A DNA stretch of 64,000 bases, taken from assembly GCA_040221055.1 (NCBI GenBank), contig JAVJVN010000014.1, positions 363,001 through 427,000 of the forward strand, read 5' to 3'. The position numbers were made by a program, and so were the translations under genes. Of the stretch, positions 51,713-60,010 are shown piece after piece; within the stretch, counting starts at the first letter, position 1; every line of letters begins with the position of its first letter. The stretch is from Rhodothermales bacterium. GTDB taxonomy: Bacteria; Bacteroidota; Rhodothermia; Rhodothermales; UBA10348. The notes under the pieces are model-generated. The model saw nothing but the letters and a program-made list of their open reading frames with translations. It made no database searches and had not been told where the DNA came from.

Positions 51713-53434
51713 CTACTTTCGGATATGAACAGGATGCGTTACCGCAGTACCATCAACGTCCAGTTGAATGAGATACGTTCCCGATGGAACGTTGTCAGCC
51801 TTCCAAATCGACTCATTCGGACCTGCGTCCCTGGACCCATCGAATAGCATGACCACTTCGCGCCCCAGCGTATCGTAAATGGTAATTCGCACATTGGACC
51901 TTTTCTCAAGCGAATAGGATATGGTGGTCCAGCCCACAAACGGATTTGGGTAGATGGAGACCGTAAAATCGCCGTTGGGTAGCTGGGATGGTTCGATAAA
52001 CGTTGCACTCGGGTCCAGAACGATGAACTGACCCATCATGCCTCCGTCTTCATGCCCAAGGAAATGGCAGTGGTACATATACGGCGTATCGGGGTCCGCA
52101 AAATCCTCAAATTTGGTAATAAACCGTACTGTTTCTCTTGGATAGACCAATACCACGTCCTTCCAACCGCGCTCGTTCAGCTCTGGGCTTACCCCATTCC
52201 GGTCCAGAATTTGAAATTGAACGTCGTGGATATGGAATGGATGAGGCACGGGTGTTTCATTGGAGACATACCATATTTCAGTGTCTCCGAGGGTCACGAC
52301 TTCGTTGATCACATTGAGATCCATCGCTACACCATTGATAATCTGCTGTCCTCGAATTCCAGGCCGTTGGCCTAAAATCATTTGGCGAGTTCGATTTGCA
52401 GCGGACTCTGGTATCGATTCAATTTCAACCAAAGTGGCAGGGATCGACGAAATCGCGGTTGATCCTGCAATTCGGATCTGCATAATTGAAAAATTGGTTC
52501 CATCGATGATTCCAGGCTGAGGCGGCGGCCCGCCAAGTGCCTCAGCATTTCCGCCTGGTTCTGCTCGGATCAATTCGGAAGAATAGCTCATCAACGTTTT
52601 CGTTTGACCTGCTTTTCCGCTTAAATCCAGCAACACTTCAGCTCGCTCTCCGGGAGCCAATTTCAACCTGTTCATGGCAACAGGTGCATTCAGCAATCCT
52701 CCATCCGAACCTATTTGCCAAAAGGAACTGCCGTCGTCCAGCCCCAATTGATAGACTCTGGCATTCGACCCATTAAGTATTCTGAATCGGACCACACCGG
52801 CGCCAACTTCGACAAAAGGCCTGACCGTACCGTTGACGATGATCGTGTTTCCAGATGCCCCAACCCCACCGCCATCAAATACAAGCTGTCCTTGTGGATC
52901 AAAATCTCGATCTTGAATGATCACTGGAATATCATCAACCCCATAATCGCGAGGCAATGCAAGTAGCGCTTCAACTGGATCTCGCACAATGATCATCCCG
53001 GCTAATCCGCGATAAACGTGCTCATCTGTTTTGTGATGTAGATGTGGGTGGTACCAGAACGTGGTTGCACGGTCCATCACTTCGAATGAAGGTCTCCACG
53101 TGGTGCCATCGGCTATAACGGTGTGTGGTCCACCGTCGTTTTTGGGTGACACGTGCATTCCGTGCCAGTGGACCGTGGTTGGTTCTCCGATCTGATTCGT
53201 CACATTGAGCTCAACAAAGTCGCCCTTGTTGAAAATCAGAGTCGGCCCCAAAAAACTTCCATTGAAGGCCAGTGTTTGGGTCAGTTTGCCTGGCGAAAAC
53301 TCATGGGATCCAGGCGCCATATTCAGATTGAATGTGGTGCCGGACAATGTCTCCGGAATAAAAAGTCTGTTGGTTTGCGCCTGTACGACAGATGTTACCA
53401 GGAGCAAGATGAGAGCGAATAATCGAAAGAGCAT
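51713..53434 (-). CDS. Secreted multicopper oxidase with T9SS sorting domain
   Basis: 573 residues from the ATG at 53434 (a TTG nine codons upstream at 53461 is also in frame). Signal peptide MLFRLFALILLLVTSVVQAQ. Copper-binding blocks are complete: TVHWHGMHV, FWYHPHLHHKT, PHPFHIHDVQF and YHCHFLGHEDGGMMG (type 1 His-Cys-His with Met axial ligand). The C-terminal 80 residues are a T9SS tag (VSIYPNPFVGWTTISYSL...IYDTLGREVVMLFDG...VPSGTYLIQL). It should oxidise metal ions or phenolic substrates outside the cell. GC is well below its neighbours, and it lies between direct repeats A, so it looks acquired. Confidence 0.9.
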   Translation of the reverse strand: MLFRLFALILLLVTSVVQAQTNRLFIPETLSGTTFNLNMAPGSHEFSPGKLTQTLAFNGSFLGPTLIFNKGDFVELNVTNQIGEPTTVHWHGMHVSPKNDGGPHTVIADGTTWRPSFEVMDRATTFWYHPHLHHKTDEHVYRGLAGMIIVRDPVEALLALPRDYGVDDIPVIIQDRDFDPQGQLVFDGGGVGASGNTIIVNGTVRPFVEVGAGVVRFRILNGSNARVYQLGLDDGSSFWQIGSDGGLLNAPVAMNRLKLAPGERAEVLLDLSGKAGQTKTLMSYSSELIRAEPGGNAEALGGPPPQPGIIDGTNFSIMQIRIAGSTAISSIPATLVEIESIPESAANRTRQMILGQRPGIRGQQIINGVAMDLNVINEVVTLGDTEIWYVSNETPVPHPFHIHDVQFQILDRNGVSPELNERGWKDVVLVYPRETVRFITKFEDFADPDTPYMYHCHFLGHEDGGMMGQFIVLDPSATFIEPSQLPNGDFTVSIYPNPFVGWTTISYSLEKRSNVRITIYDTLGREVVMLFDGSRDAGPNESIWKADNVPSGTYLIQLDVDGTAVTHPVHIRK

Positions 53435-53551
53435 TCCGGCACCAGACTTTTTATTTGACAACCATCCCGGGCAAATAGTACAGGTAGGTTACGCGCGCTT
53501 GACAACGAGTAGACGAACCCGTGTGGCTTGCTGCCCAAGCTACGCAATTTG

Positions 53552-53640
53552 AGCCCTTCTTCCTTCGAGCACGCGCGACTTTGAGACACTCGGTACTCGT
53601 CGATCAGGTGCTGAGCCAAAAAGCGCCGCTGTGGTGGCCT
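53552..53640 (-). pseudogene. Fragment resembling the N-terminus of an IS3-family OrfB transposase
   Basis: On the minus strand the frame reads PPQRRFLAQHLIDEYRVSQSR followed by AC, close to the RR.AV.HL...Y.VSERRAC start region of IS3 OrfB; after that the similarity stops. No inverted repeats or catalytic DDE remain. It lies between the oxidase and repeat A copy 2 and suggests a past insertion sequence. Confidence 0.4.
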
Positions 53641-53680
53641 TAGAGCTTTTTATCGGCTGTTGAGAATCGCCGTAACGTCC

Positions 53681-53746
53681 TGCGCAATCGACAATCCAGC
53701 GGGATCTCGAGACCTCCTACGCTACATCCATGCAGGGTATTGCCCA
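53681..53746 (+). repeat. Direct repeat A, copy 2
   Basis: Second copy of the 66-bp element at 51541-51606, same orientation. It ends 32 bases before repeat B copy 2. The surrounding gap (53462-53911) otherwise holds only the IS fragment. Confidence 0.85.
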
Positions 53747-53778
53747 TATCGACGCCGCGTCGTGGAAAAAAAGCGCGG

Positions 53779-53860
53779 GGAGCGGCGGTTTGTGGCGTTT
53801 TGGGGGTGAGACAGCTCAGTTGTGAAGGATTCCCTGACAGCTGGTTACGTTTTCCCGGGC
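53779..53860 (+). repeat. Direct repeat B, copy 2, with relic of an HNH gene 3' end
   Basis: About 82 bp matching 50905-50985. In frame it reads ERRFVAFWG and a stop, the tail of the HNH nuclease gene, but nothing of the rest of that gene precedes it. It is therefore a detached gene end. Confidence 0.75.
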
Positions 53861-53911
53861 ACCGGGTCTTCATCTTTCACAGGAGGTAGTGGAAGTAAGG
53901 GGGAGACTGGC

Positions 53912-54774
53912 GTGACATCCATCATCGAAGAAGAGGACGGGTTCTGGAAGGAGGTCTTGGACGTTATCATCGAGGAGTTCGTCGGGCTGTTCTTTCCAGA
54001 CGCTCCTGATGGTTCACGTTGAGGTGCAGAGTCAGCCCGATCCGGACTTTGCACAACGCATGTGGGTGTACTATTACAGGCTCTTTGACCGATATGGACC
54101 CAATATCCGCAGTTTGGCGCTTCTCGCGGACGATGTAGCTGCTTGGCGGCCGAGTGCGTTTCGTGTCGAACGGCAGGGGTGTTTGCTGCACTTTGAGTTT
54201 CCGATCGTGAAACTGCTTGACTTCCGCGATCGTGAAGCGGAACTGCGTGCAAGCTCGAGCCCATTCGCGCTTTTGATCCTGGCCATTCTCAAGGCACAGG
54301 AGATGGCCGCGGATTCGGACGAACGTATCCTGAGACGCAGCCGCTGGAAAAGTCAGGTCCTTCGAAGTTTATATGAACGGGGATGGTCCGGCCTGAAAGT
54401 GCGGCATCTTATTCGGTTCCTGGACTGGGTCGTGCGGCTCCCTGAGGAAATTGAAGATCAGGGTGCACGTAGAACTGACCAAAACGGAAGAGGCAAAACA
54501 CATGGCTTACATCACAAGCTTCGAGCCTTACGGCATGCGGAAGGGCATGGAAAAAGGGATGGAAAAGGGCATGGAGAAAGGCGCCTTGACCAATGCCCGG
54601 GAGAACGTGCTCGACGTGCTCGAAATCCGTTTCGGGGTTGTGCCTAATGAAGTTCGGAATGCAGTCCAGTTGGTAAACGACCTGGATGTGTGCAAAAAGC
54701 TGCACCAAGACGCCATTCGGGCGACCTCCATGAACGATTTCGTGTCGGAATCGCTGAAAAATCCGGGACGTTGA
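53912..54774 (+). pseudogene. Rpn/PD-(D/E)XK nuclease family (transposase-like) gene, broken
   Basis: Three frames together read as one Rpn-family protein. Frame 1 (53912-54022) gives DGFWKEVLDVIIEEFVGLFF and then DAP. Frame 2 (54009-54465) gives VHVEVQSQPDPDFAQRMWVYY, RLFDRYG and onward to RLPEEIEDQ. Frame 3 (to 54774) gives AKHMAYITSFEPYGMRKGME with KGMEKGMEK repeats and ENVLDVLEIRFGVVP. At the first junction about 50 residues are missing, including expected catalytic acids. At the second an extra G in a G-run (about 54463-54465) shifts the frame. Two lesions make it inactive. Confidence 0.75.
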
Positions 54775-54817
54775 TCACCCGGCCGTAGTCTTCTCTACAG
54801 TGCCCAACCTGCAAGCC

Positions 54818-54855
54818 AAATACTAATTTGACACGGATTAGTATTTGATTAGTAC
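54818..54855. promoter_or_regulatory. ATTAGTA inverted and direct repeats
   Basis: AAATACTAAT (54818-54827) and ATTAGTATTT (54837-54846) are exact 10-bp inverted arms, and GATTAGTAC (54847-54855) repeats the right half 11 bases on. The site is between the Rpn pseudogene and the 3' end of the hybrid regulator. It may be an operator left from the lost gene, or a weak terminator. Confidence 0.35.
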
Positions 54856-54901
54856 TTGGGCCCGATTCCGGATCATGCTCGACGCTCCATCGAGCGAAAA
54901 A

Positions 54902-57900
54902 CTACACCACCTCCTGCCACTGGGAGGGGGGGACGCCGTACTGGTCCTTGAATGCTTTCCGGAATCCGGATTCGCTTTTGAATCCGACGGCGTATCCGAT
55001 TTCCTTCAGCGACTTGAGGCCCTCGTGGAGCAGGCGCACGGCTTCGTCCAGGCGTTTCTGACGGACCAGGTCGGCCGGCGTCGTTCCGGTAATGGCTTCC
55101 AGTTTGCGACGGAATTGGCGGGTGCTGAGGTTCATTTCCGCCGCCAGGTCCTCGACATTGAAACCCGGATCGTCCAGGGAAGCGGAGATGGCTTGCAGCG
55201 TGGAATCCAGGAAATCCCGGTCCAGGCGCGACAGCGATGCATGGTATCCGTCGTCCGCCGGCGGGCCCAGTAACGCGTTCTGCAGGCGTCTCCTGTTCTG
55301 GAGCAGACTGTTTATGTAGGCGTGCAGTTCGCGCGTTTCAAAAGGCTTGGTCAGGTACACGTCGGCGCCCAGCTCCAGCCCGTGGGATCGTGACTCGATA
55401 TCGGTCCGGGCGGTGAGCATGATGATCGGGATGTGGGAGGTCGACAGGGTGCTCTTCAGGATTTCGCAGAGTTCGGTGCCGCTCATCTCCGGCATCATCA
55501 CATCCGTGATGACGAGGTCGGGAATGACCTCCTGGCACACGGCGAGGGCCTCCCGGCCGTCCGATGCGCGCAACACGTTGTAGTCCTGGACGAGACTGGT
55601 GGCCAGGAAGTCCCTCAGGTCGGCATGGTCTTCCGCAATGAGGAGCGTGGGTCGCTCGTGAGCCGGACCGGTGAGTGTGTCTGCGCCTGATTCCGGATTG
55701 ACGTGCGTCTCCGTGCTCGATGCCGGACCGGGCGAAGCGTGGGTGGACACCGCCGGAAGGGTAATCGAGAACGTGGAGCCGACGCCGACGCGGCTTTCCA
55801 CCCGAATCCGCCCGCCGTGCATTTCAACGACTTCCCGGCACAGCGACAGTCCGATTCCCGATCCTTTGGCCTCTTCCTGGTTCTGTCCGCGGAAAAACCG
55901 ATCGAAAATGTTCGGAAGGTCCGATTCCGGAATGCCACGGCCGGTGTCTTCAACCGTCAGTTCGATTTCCCGATCCGTGGGTTCGCCCAGACGAACCCGG
56001 ATGCGTCCGCCGGAGGGCGTGAATTTCAGGGCATTGCCAATGAGGTTCACCAGCACGTGCTCCATCCGGGGGCGGTCAAAGGTCCAGTAAATGGCTTCGG
56101 ACGGCGTTTCGACGTCCAGCGAGACGCCTTTTTCGAGGGCGGCGGCTCCGTAGATGGCAGCAATCTGCTGCACGAAGGCCGTGATGTCGTTCATGCGGGC
56201 GTTCAACTGGAAGGAGCCGGATTCAAGCGCGGTGAGGTCCAGGATTTCGCTCACGAGTGACGTCAGCCGGTCCACGTTCCGGTCAACAACGACCAGTTGA
56301 CGCTGCCATTCGTCGTCGGCTCCACTCCGGGCGCGGTCCAGCAGATGGGAGATCGGGCCCTTTATCAAGGTCAGCGGCGTTCGCAACTCGTGGCTGATGT
56401 TGCTGAAGAAGCGACGCTTCAGTTCGTCCAGTTCCGTCAGGCGAAGCGCCTGATGCGCAATGGTTTCCGTCCGCTCCTGGACCTGTCGTTCCAGCTGCTC
56501 ATTCCGGCGTTTGATCAACGCAATGCGACCCCACACCAGGAGGATGCCCGAAGACGTGCCCAGTCCCAGCAACACCAGTATGAACCAGAAGGACTCCGTG
56601 AACGCCGCCTCCCGATCAATCCACAGGGAGGTCACGTCGGTGCTCCACCGCCCGGAAATACCGGCCTGCAGGTCCAGGCGCCGGGTACCCGGGGGGACAT
56701 TGCCCAGGGGCAGCAGCGGATCGGTACCCAGCAATTGCCAGTCCTGTACCCCGTCCGAGAACCGGTACCGGTACGACACCTCTTCCGAGCCGGTGAAATA
56801 CGGCGCACTGAACTGGATGCTGAGCGACCGCTGATCGGCGTCGAGCGCGACGCGACCGTCCGGGTCGTCCAGCGGTTGCCCGTTTGCGGTAATGGAGAGC
56901 AGCGTGACACGCGGTGGCACCGGGTGTTCCACGAGGGTGGGATCGACGATGGCAACACCACGTTGCGTCGGAAAATGGATCCTGCCGTCCGAGCCCAGGA
57001 ATCCGGCCGACTGGATGCCACCGTTTCCCTCGCGGCTGCGCATTCCTGCGGCATCGTCAATCAGCGTGGCCAATACACCCGGCTGGTCACCCCGCACGAC
57101 GGCGCGGACATCGTCGGGGTCCAGCCGGTAGATGCCTTGATTCGAGTTGATCCAGATCATGCCCTCCCGGTCGCGAACCATGGCGTGTACGCTGTTGTCG
57201 GGCAGACCTTTGGACAAGCCGATGACCGCGACGCCGCCTGAAGTGATGACAATCAGCCCGACATCCTCACTCCCGACCCACACTTCGCCCGCTTCGAACG
57301 GAAGGATGGACCGGATGTTGTTGCTCGGGAAACCAGCCGCTTCATCCCGGAAAACGAGCGAATCGGCGTGAAGCCGTCCGAGCCCCTGGCCGAACGTGCC
57401 GAACAGCAACGTGCCCTCAGGGGTCTCGGCTATGTATCGTACCCACACGGTTCGGTCTTTCGCGACGGGGACGCGCCTGAACGCGTCGTCCAATTCGCCC
57501 CGGACCCAGAGTCCGCTCTGCGTTCCGATCCATAGCCGATTCCGGTCGTCAAAATAAATGGCCCGCACGGCCGGGTCCATGCCAGGCGGGTTTTCCGCAA
57601 TGCACGCGCTGGCCTCCATGCGACACAGCCCTGTCCCTCCGAGCCACACGGTGCCATCCGGATCCCGTCCGGCAGACCACGGGGTAGGGGCCGGAATCCG
57701 GTCCGTAACGCGCCCCTCGACAACGCGGACGAAGGAACTGGCATCGAGCAGGCCGGCCCAGAGGCCGCCATCGGCATCCTCCATGAGCGCGTACGCATTC
57801 TCGCCCGGCAAGCCCTCGGGGATACCGAGCGTGGTCACCGCAGAGGACCGGATGAGGAAGAGTCCCAGCTTGTTGTGCGCTACCCAGATTCCTCCCGACC

Positions 57901-58960
57901 GGCTGGCGTGCAGCTGGTTGATGGTGCCGCTCGACGCCAGGACGAGACGGTCGTTCCTGTACACGTTGCCGTCAATGGCGTGCCAGAGATCGCCTCTGGT
58001 GTCCATGACAGGCGCTGTGCGATAAGCGCCCGGACCGTATGGAGGAGGTGCAGTCTGTGGGAAGAGGGGCACCAGTCCGGTGGCATCCAGACGCCTCCAG
58101 CCCCGGCTCGTGACGAAAACCATCTGTCCATCGAGTTCCAGCGCCGACCATGAATCGACGGCCATGCCGGGCGCGTCGGCGTGGTACAGGGCCGTGATCC
58201 GGTCTCCTTCCTTTCGCGCGACGCCCTCCTGAGTCAAGAGATACAGGGCATTGCCTGACGGCTGGAGTCCGCGGATGTCCCTGTCTGGAAGACCATCCTC
58301 TTCGGTGTAACGGGCAACCATGCCGGTGTCTGACCACGCGATCAGGCCATCCACGCCGGCAATCCAGAGCGTTCCATCTTCCGCACGGAATCCTCCGTAG
58401 GCATCGCGTGGCAGGTCGGTCCTGAGCACGCCGGTACCGTCGGGCGCCATATCCAGCGTTCCACTGTCCGTGAAAATCCATGCGTTCCCGTTGGAGGTGC
58501 GCAGGTACCCGGTCCCCGATGTGAAACCGAATTTCCGGGACAGGTCGGTGAACGCGCGGCCGTCGAACAGGATGACCTCCCGCGATTCGGTGAACAGAAG
58601 ATAGCCGATTCCCTCCAGCCGGGAGATGGAGATGAGGCGATTGCTTGGAAGGTCAGGATGACTGCTCTTGTCGAACAGCGCCACGGATCGTCCATCGAAA
58701 CGCACCAGGCCTCCCAGGGAGGTGACCCACAGGAAGCCGTCATCGTCCTGATACATACCGGTCACACCGGAGACAGGAAATCCATCGTTGGCTGTCCACT
58801 GGCGGAAGACGAAATCCGGGTGGATGGACCAGGCGGAAGGGTCGGTCTGACCACGGGCCATCGTACTGCAGGTTACGGCCAATAGCAGCGCGGAAACCAG
58901 CGGAAGGCAGCGCCGGGCGGCGCTGGATATGCGGCAGGGTTGGAGTCGACCTGACAGCAT
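54902..58960 (-). CDS. Hybrid two-component regulator (propeller sensor, histidine kinase, receiver, AraC)
   Basis: 1352 residues, all parts of a one-protein phosphorelay. Signal segment about 1-38; two-component propeller repeats to about 690 (ASRSGGIWVAHNKLGLFLI, EDADGGLWAGLLD, DRNRLWIGTQSGLWV); Y_Y_Y domain about 730-785; membrane helix about 791-810; HisKA with FFSNISHELRTP (His857); HATPase with NLIGNALKFTPSGG and GSGIGLSL; receiver from about 1105 with phospho-acceptor Asp1153 (LVITDVMMPEMSG); AraC DNA-binding domain about 1255-1352. Proteins of this type usually sense sugars and switch on polysaccharide genes. A direct-repeat site in its divergent promoter region is a likely target. 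Confidence 0.94.
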   Translation of the reverse strand: MLSGRLQPCRISSAARRCLPLVSALLLAVTCSTMARGQTDPSAWSIHPDFVFRQWTANDGFPVSGVTGMYQDDDGFLWVTSLGGLVRFDGRSVALFDKSSHPDLPSNRLISISRLEGIGYLLFTESREVILFDGRAFTDLSRKFGFTSGTGYLRTSNGNAWIFTDSGTLDMAPDGTGVLRTDLPRDAYGGFRAEDGTLWIAGVDGLIAWSDTGMVARYTEEDGLPDRDIRGLQPSGNALYLLTQEGVARKEGDRITALYHADAPGMAVDSWSALELDGQMVFVTSRGWRRLDATGLVPLFPQTAPPPYGPGAYRTAPVMDTRGDLWHAIDGNVYRNDRLVLASSGTINQLHASRSGGIWVAHNKLGLFLIRSSAVTTLGIPEGLPGENAYALMEDADGGLWAGLLDASSFVRVVEGRVTDRIPAPTPWSAGRDPDGTVWLGGTGLCRMEASACIAENPPGMDPAVRAIYFDDRNRLWIGTQSGLWVRGELDDAFRRVPVAKDRTVWVRYIAETPEGTLLFGTFGQGLGRLHADSLVFRDEAAGFPSNNIRSILPFEAGEVWVGSEDVGLIVITSGGVAVIGLSKGLPDNSVHAMVRDREGMIWINSNQGIYRLDPDDVRAVVRGDQPGVLATLIDDAAGMRSREGNGGIQSAGFLGSDGRIHFPTQRGVAIVDPTLVEHPVPPRVTLLSITANGQPLDDPDGRVALDADQRSLSIQFSAPYFTGSEEVSYRYRFSDGVQDWQLLGTDPLLPLGNVPPGTRRLDLQAGISGRWSTDVTSLWIDREAAFTESFWFILVLLGLGTSSGILLVWGRIALIKRRNEQLERQVQERTETIAHQALRLTELDELKRRFFSNISHELRTPLTLIKGPISHLLDRARSGADDEWQRQLVVVDRNVDRLTSLVSEILDLTALESGSFQLNARMNDITAFVQQIAAIYGAAALEKGVSLDVETPSEAIYWTFDRPRMEHVLVNLIGNALKFTPSGGRIRVRLGEPTDREIELTVEDTGRGIPESDLPNIFDRFFRGQNQEEAKGSGIGLSLCREVVEMHGGRIRVESRVGVGSTFSITLPAVSTHASPGPASSTETHVNPESGADTLTGPAHERPTLLIAEDHADLRDFLATSLVQDYNVLRASDGREALAVCQEVIPDLVITDVMMPEMSGTELCEILKSTLSTSHIPIIMLTARTDIESRSHGLELGADVYLTKPFETRELHAYINSLLQNRRRLQNALLGPPADDGYHASLSRLDRDFLDSTLQAISASLDDPGFNVEDLAAEMNLSTRQFRRKLEAITGTTPADLVRQKRLDEAVRLLHEGLKSLKEIGYAVGFKSESGFRKAFKDQYGVPPSQWQEVV

Positions 58961-59019
58961 GGAGACGGGGTGAGCAGGAGGGGGGACGGCTACCCTCAGA
59001 GTACGAAAGAATCCCGAAT

Positions 59020-59057
59020 TGTCCGGTCTGTAGCGGAGGATGTCCGGTCCGTGGCGG
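59020..59057 (+). promoter_or_regulatory. 21-bp-pitch direct repeats between the hybrid regulator and the TSP3 lipoprotein
   Basis: TGTCCGGTCTGTAGCGG (59020-59036) and TGTCCGGTCCGTGGCGG (59041-59057) agree at 15 of 17 bases and start 21 bp apart, two helix turns. AraC-type regulators often bind such pairs. The site is 60 bases upstream of the regulator gene and 65 before the lipoprotein gene, so it could serve both. Confidence 0.55.
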
Positions 59058-59122
59058 TGCGATGTTGCTAGACTGGAAGTGAACCGCCGTTCCTCATTGC
59101 TCTAATCCCAAATCACGATACC

Positions 59123-59956
59123 ATGAACCCCTCACGCTCCATATTCGCGGCGCTGTTTGCCGCACTTTTTCTGGTTGGTTGCTCGGAAGACTCCACGCTG
59201 ACGTCGCCGGAACATCCGGATACCTCCATAGCTCTTGAAAACCAGGTCCTGCTGTCAAAGAAGGGTCAGAAGTACGACGTTTGCCATGTTGATCAAGACA
59301 CGGGCGCCGTCACCTTGATCTCTGTCGGTTCACAGAACGCCGCGGAGAAACATATCCAGAACCATGGCGATGGTGTGCCAGGCGCTGGCTACACGGCATT
59401 GTGCGAGCCGGATGCGGATTCCGATGGCGTGTCCGACGCGAACGATGCATTCCCGAACGATCCGACCGAGACCGCTGACTCGGACGGTGACGGACTCGGC
59501 GACAACTATGAAACCGCCAACGGTCTGGACCCCAACAATCCCGACTCCGACGGCGACGGAATTCCGGACGGCTTGGATGAGTACCCAACGGACCCGACCA
59601 ATGGCCAGGGAGACGGGGGCTGTCCGATCGCACCGGAAGACGTGCAGCGCGTGAATGGCAACGGCCCGATTCCCGTTTTCGACTACACGGAGAACGGCAT
59701 CACGTTGAGCTACGGACCACTCGGAACGGGCTACGGCTTGGTGTCTTCACCGTTCGTATACACAGGATCTGACCCGAACTTCGTCGGCAAGACCGTCTAC
59801 TACCGGGCAACCACAGGAGACTACGTCTTCCAGGCGGAGTACGGCTGCGAAATTCTTGGATACAACCCCAACTTCGAGTACGTCCCCGGCACTCCTCCTC
59901 CCTACGACAGACTGATGGATGTGTACACGTCCGGCTACCTCTTCGAAGTGAACTGA
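59123..59956 (+). CDS. Lipoprotein with thrombospondin type 3 calcium-binding repeats
   Basis: 277 residues. Lipoprotein signal with Cys20 (LFLVGCSED). Residues about 97-170 are Asp-rich TSP3-type repeats ([45 protein letters not shown]) that bind calcium. The rest (about 175-277) is an unrecognised domain with two Cys. It is probably on the outer membrane surface. It is divergent from the hybrid regulator and shares the 59020-59057 repeat, so it may be under its control. Confidence 0.75.
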   Translation: MNPSRSIFAALFAALFLVGCSEDSTLTSPEHPDTSIALENQVLLSKKGQKYDVCHVDQDTGAVTLISVGSQNAAEKHIQNHGDGVPGAGYTALCEPDADSDGVSDANDAFPNDPTETADSDGDGLGDNYETANGLDPNNPDSDGDGIPDGLDEYPTDPTNGQGDGGCPIAPEDVQRVNGNGPIPVFDYTENGITLSYGPLGTGYGLVSSPFVYTGSDPNFVGKTVYYRATTGDYVFQAEYGCEILGYNPNFEYVPGTPPPYDRLMDVYTSGYLFEVN

Positions 59957-59980
59957 TCCGGGCGGACAGACGATCATGAC

Positions 59981-60010
59981 GTAGGCGCGGGCCCTCGGGC
60001 CCGCGCCTAC
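59981..60010. terminator. Bidirectional terminator hairpin
   Basis: Exact 14-bp arms (59981-59994 and 59997-60010) around TC, very GC-rich, lie between two converging genes. The right arm contains the stop codon of the TonB receptor gene on the minus strand. It should stop transcription from both sides. Confidence 0.8.
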
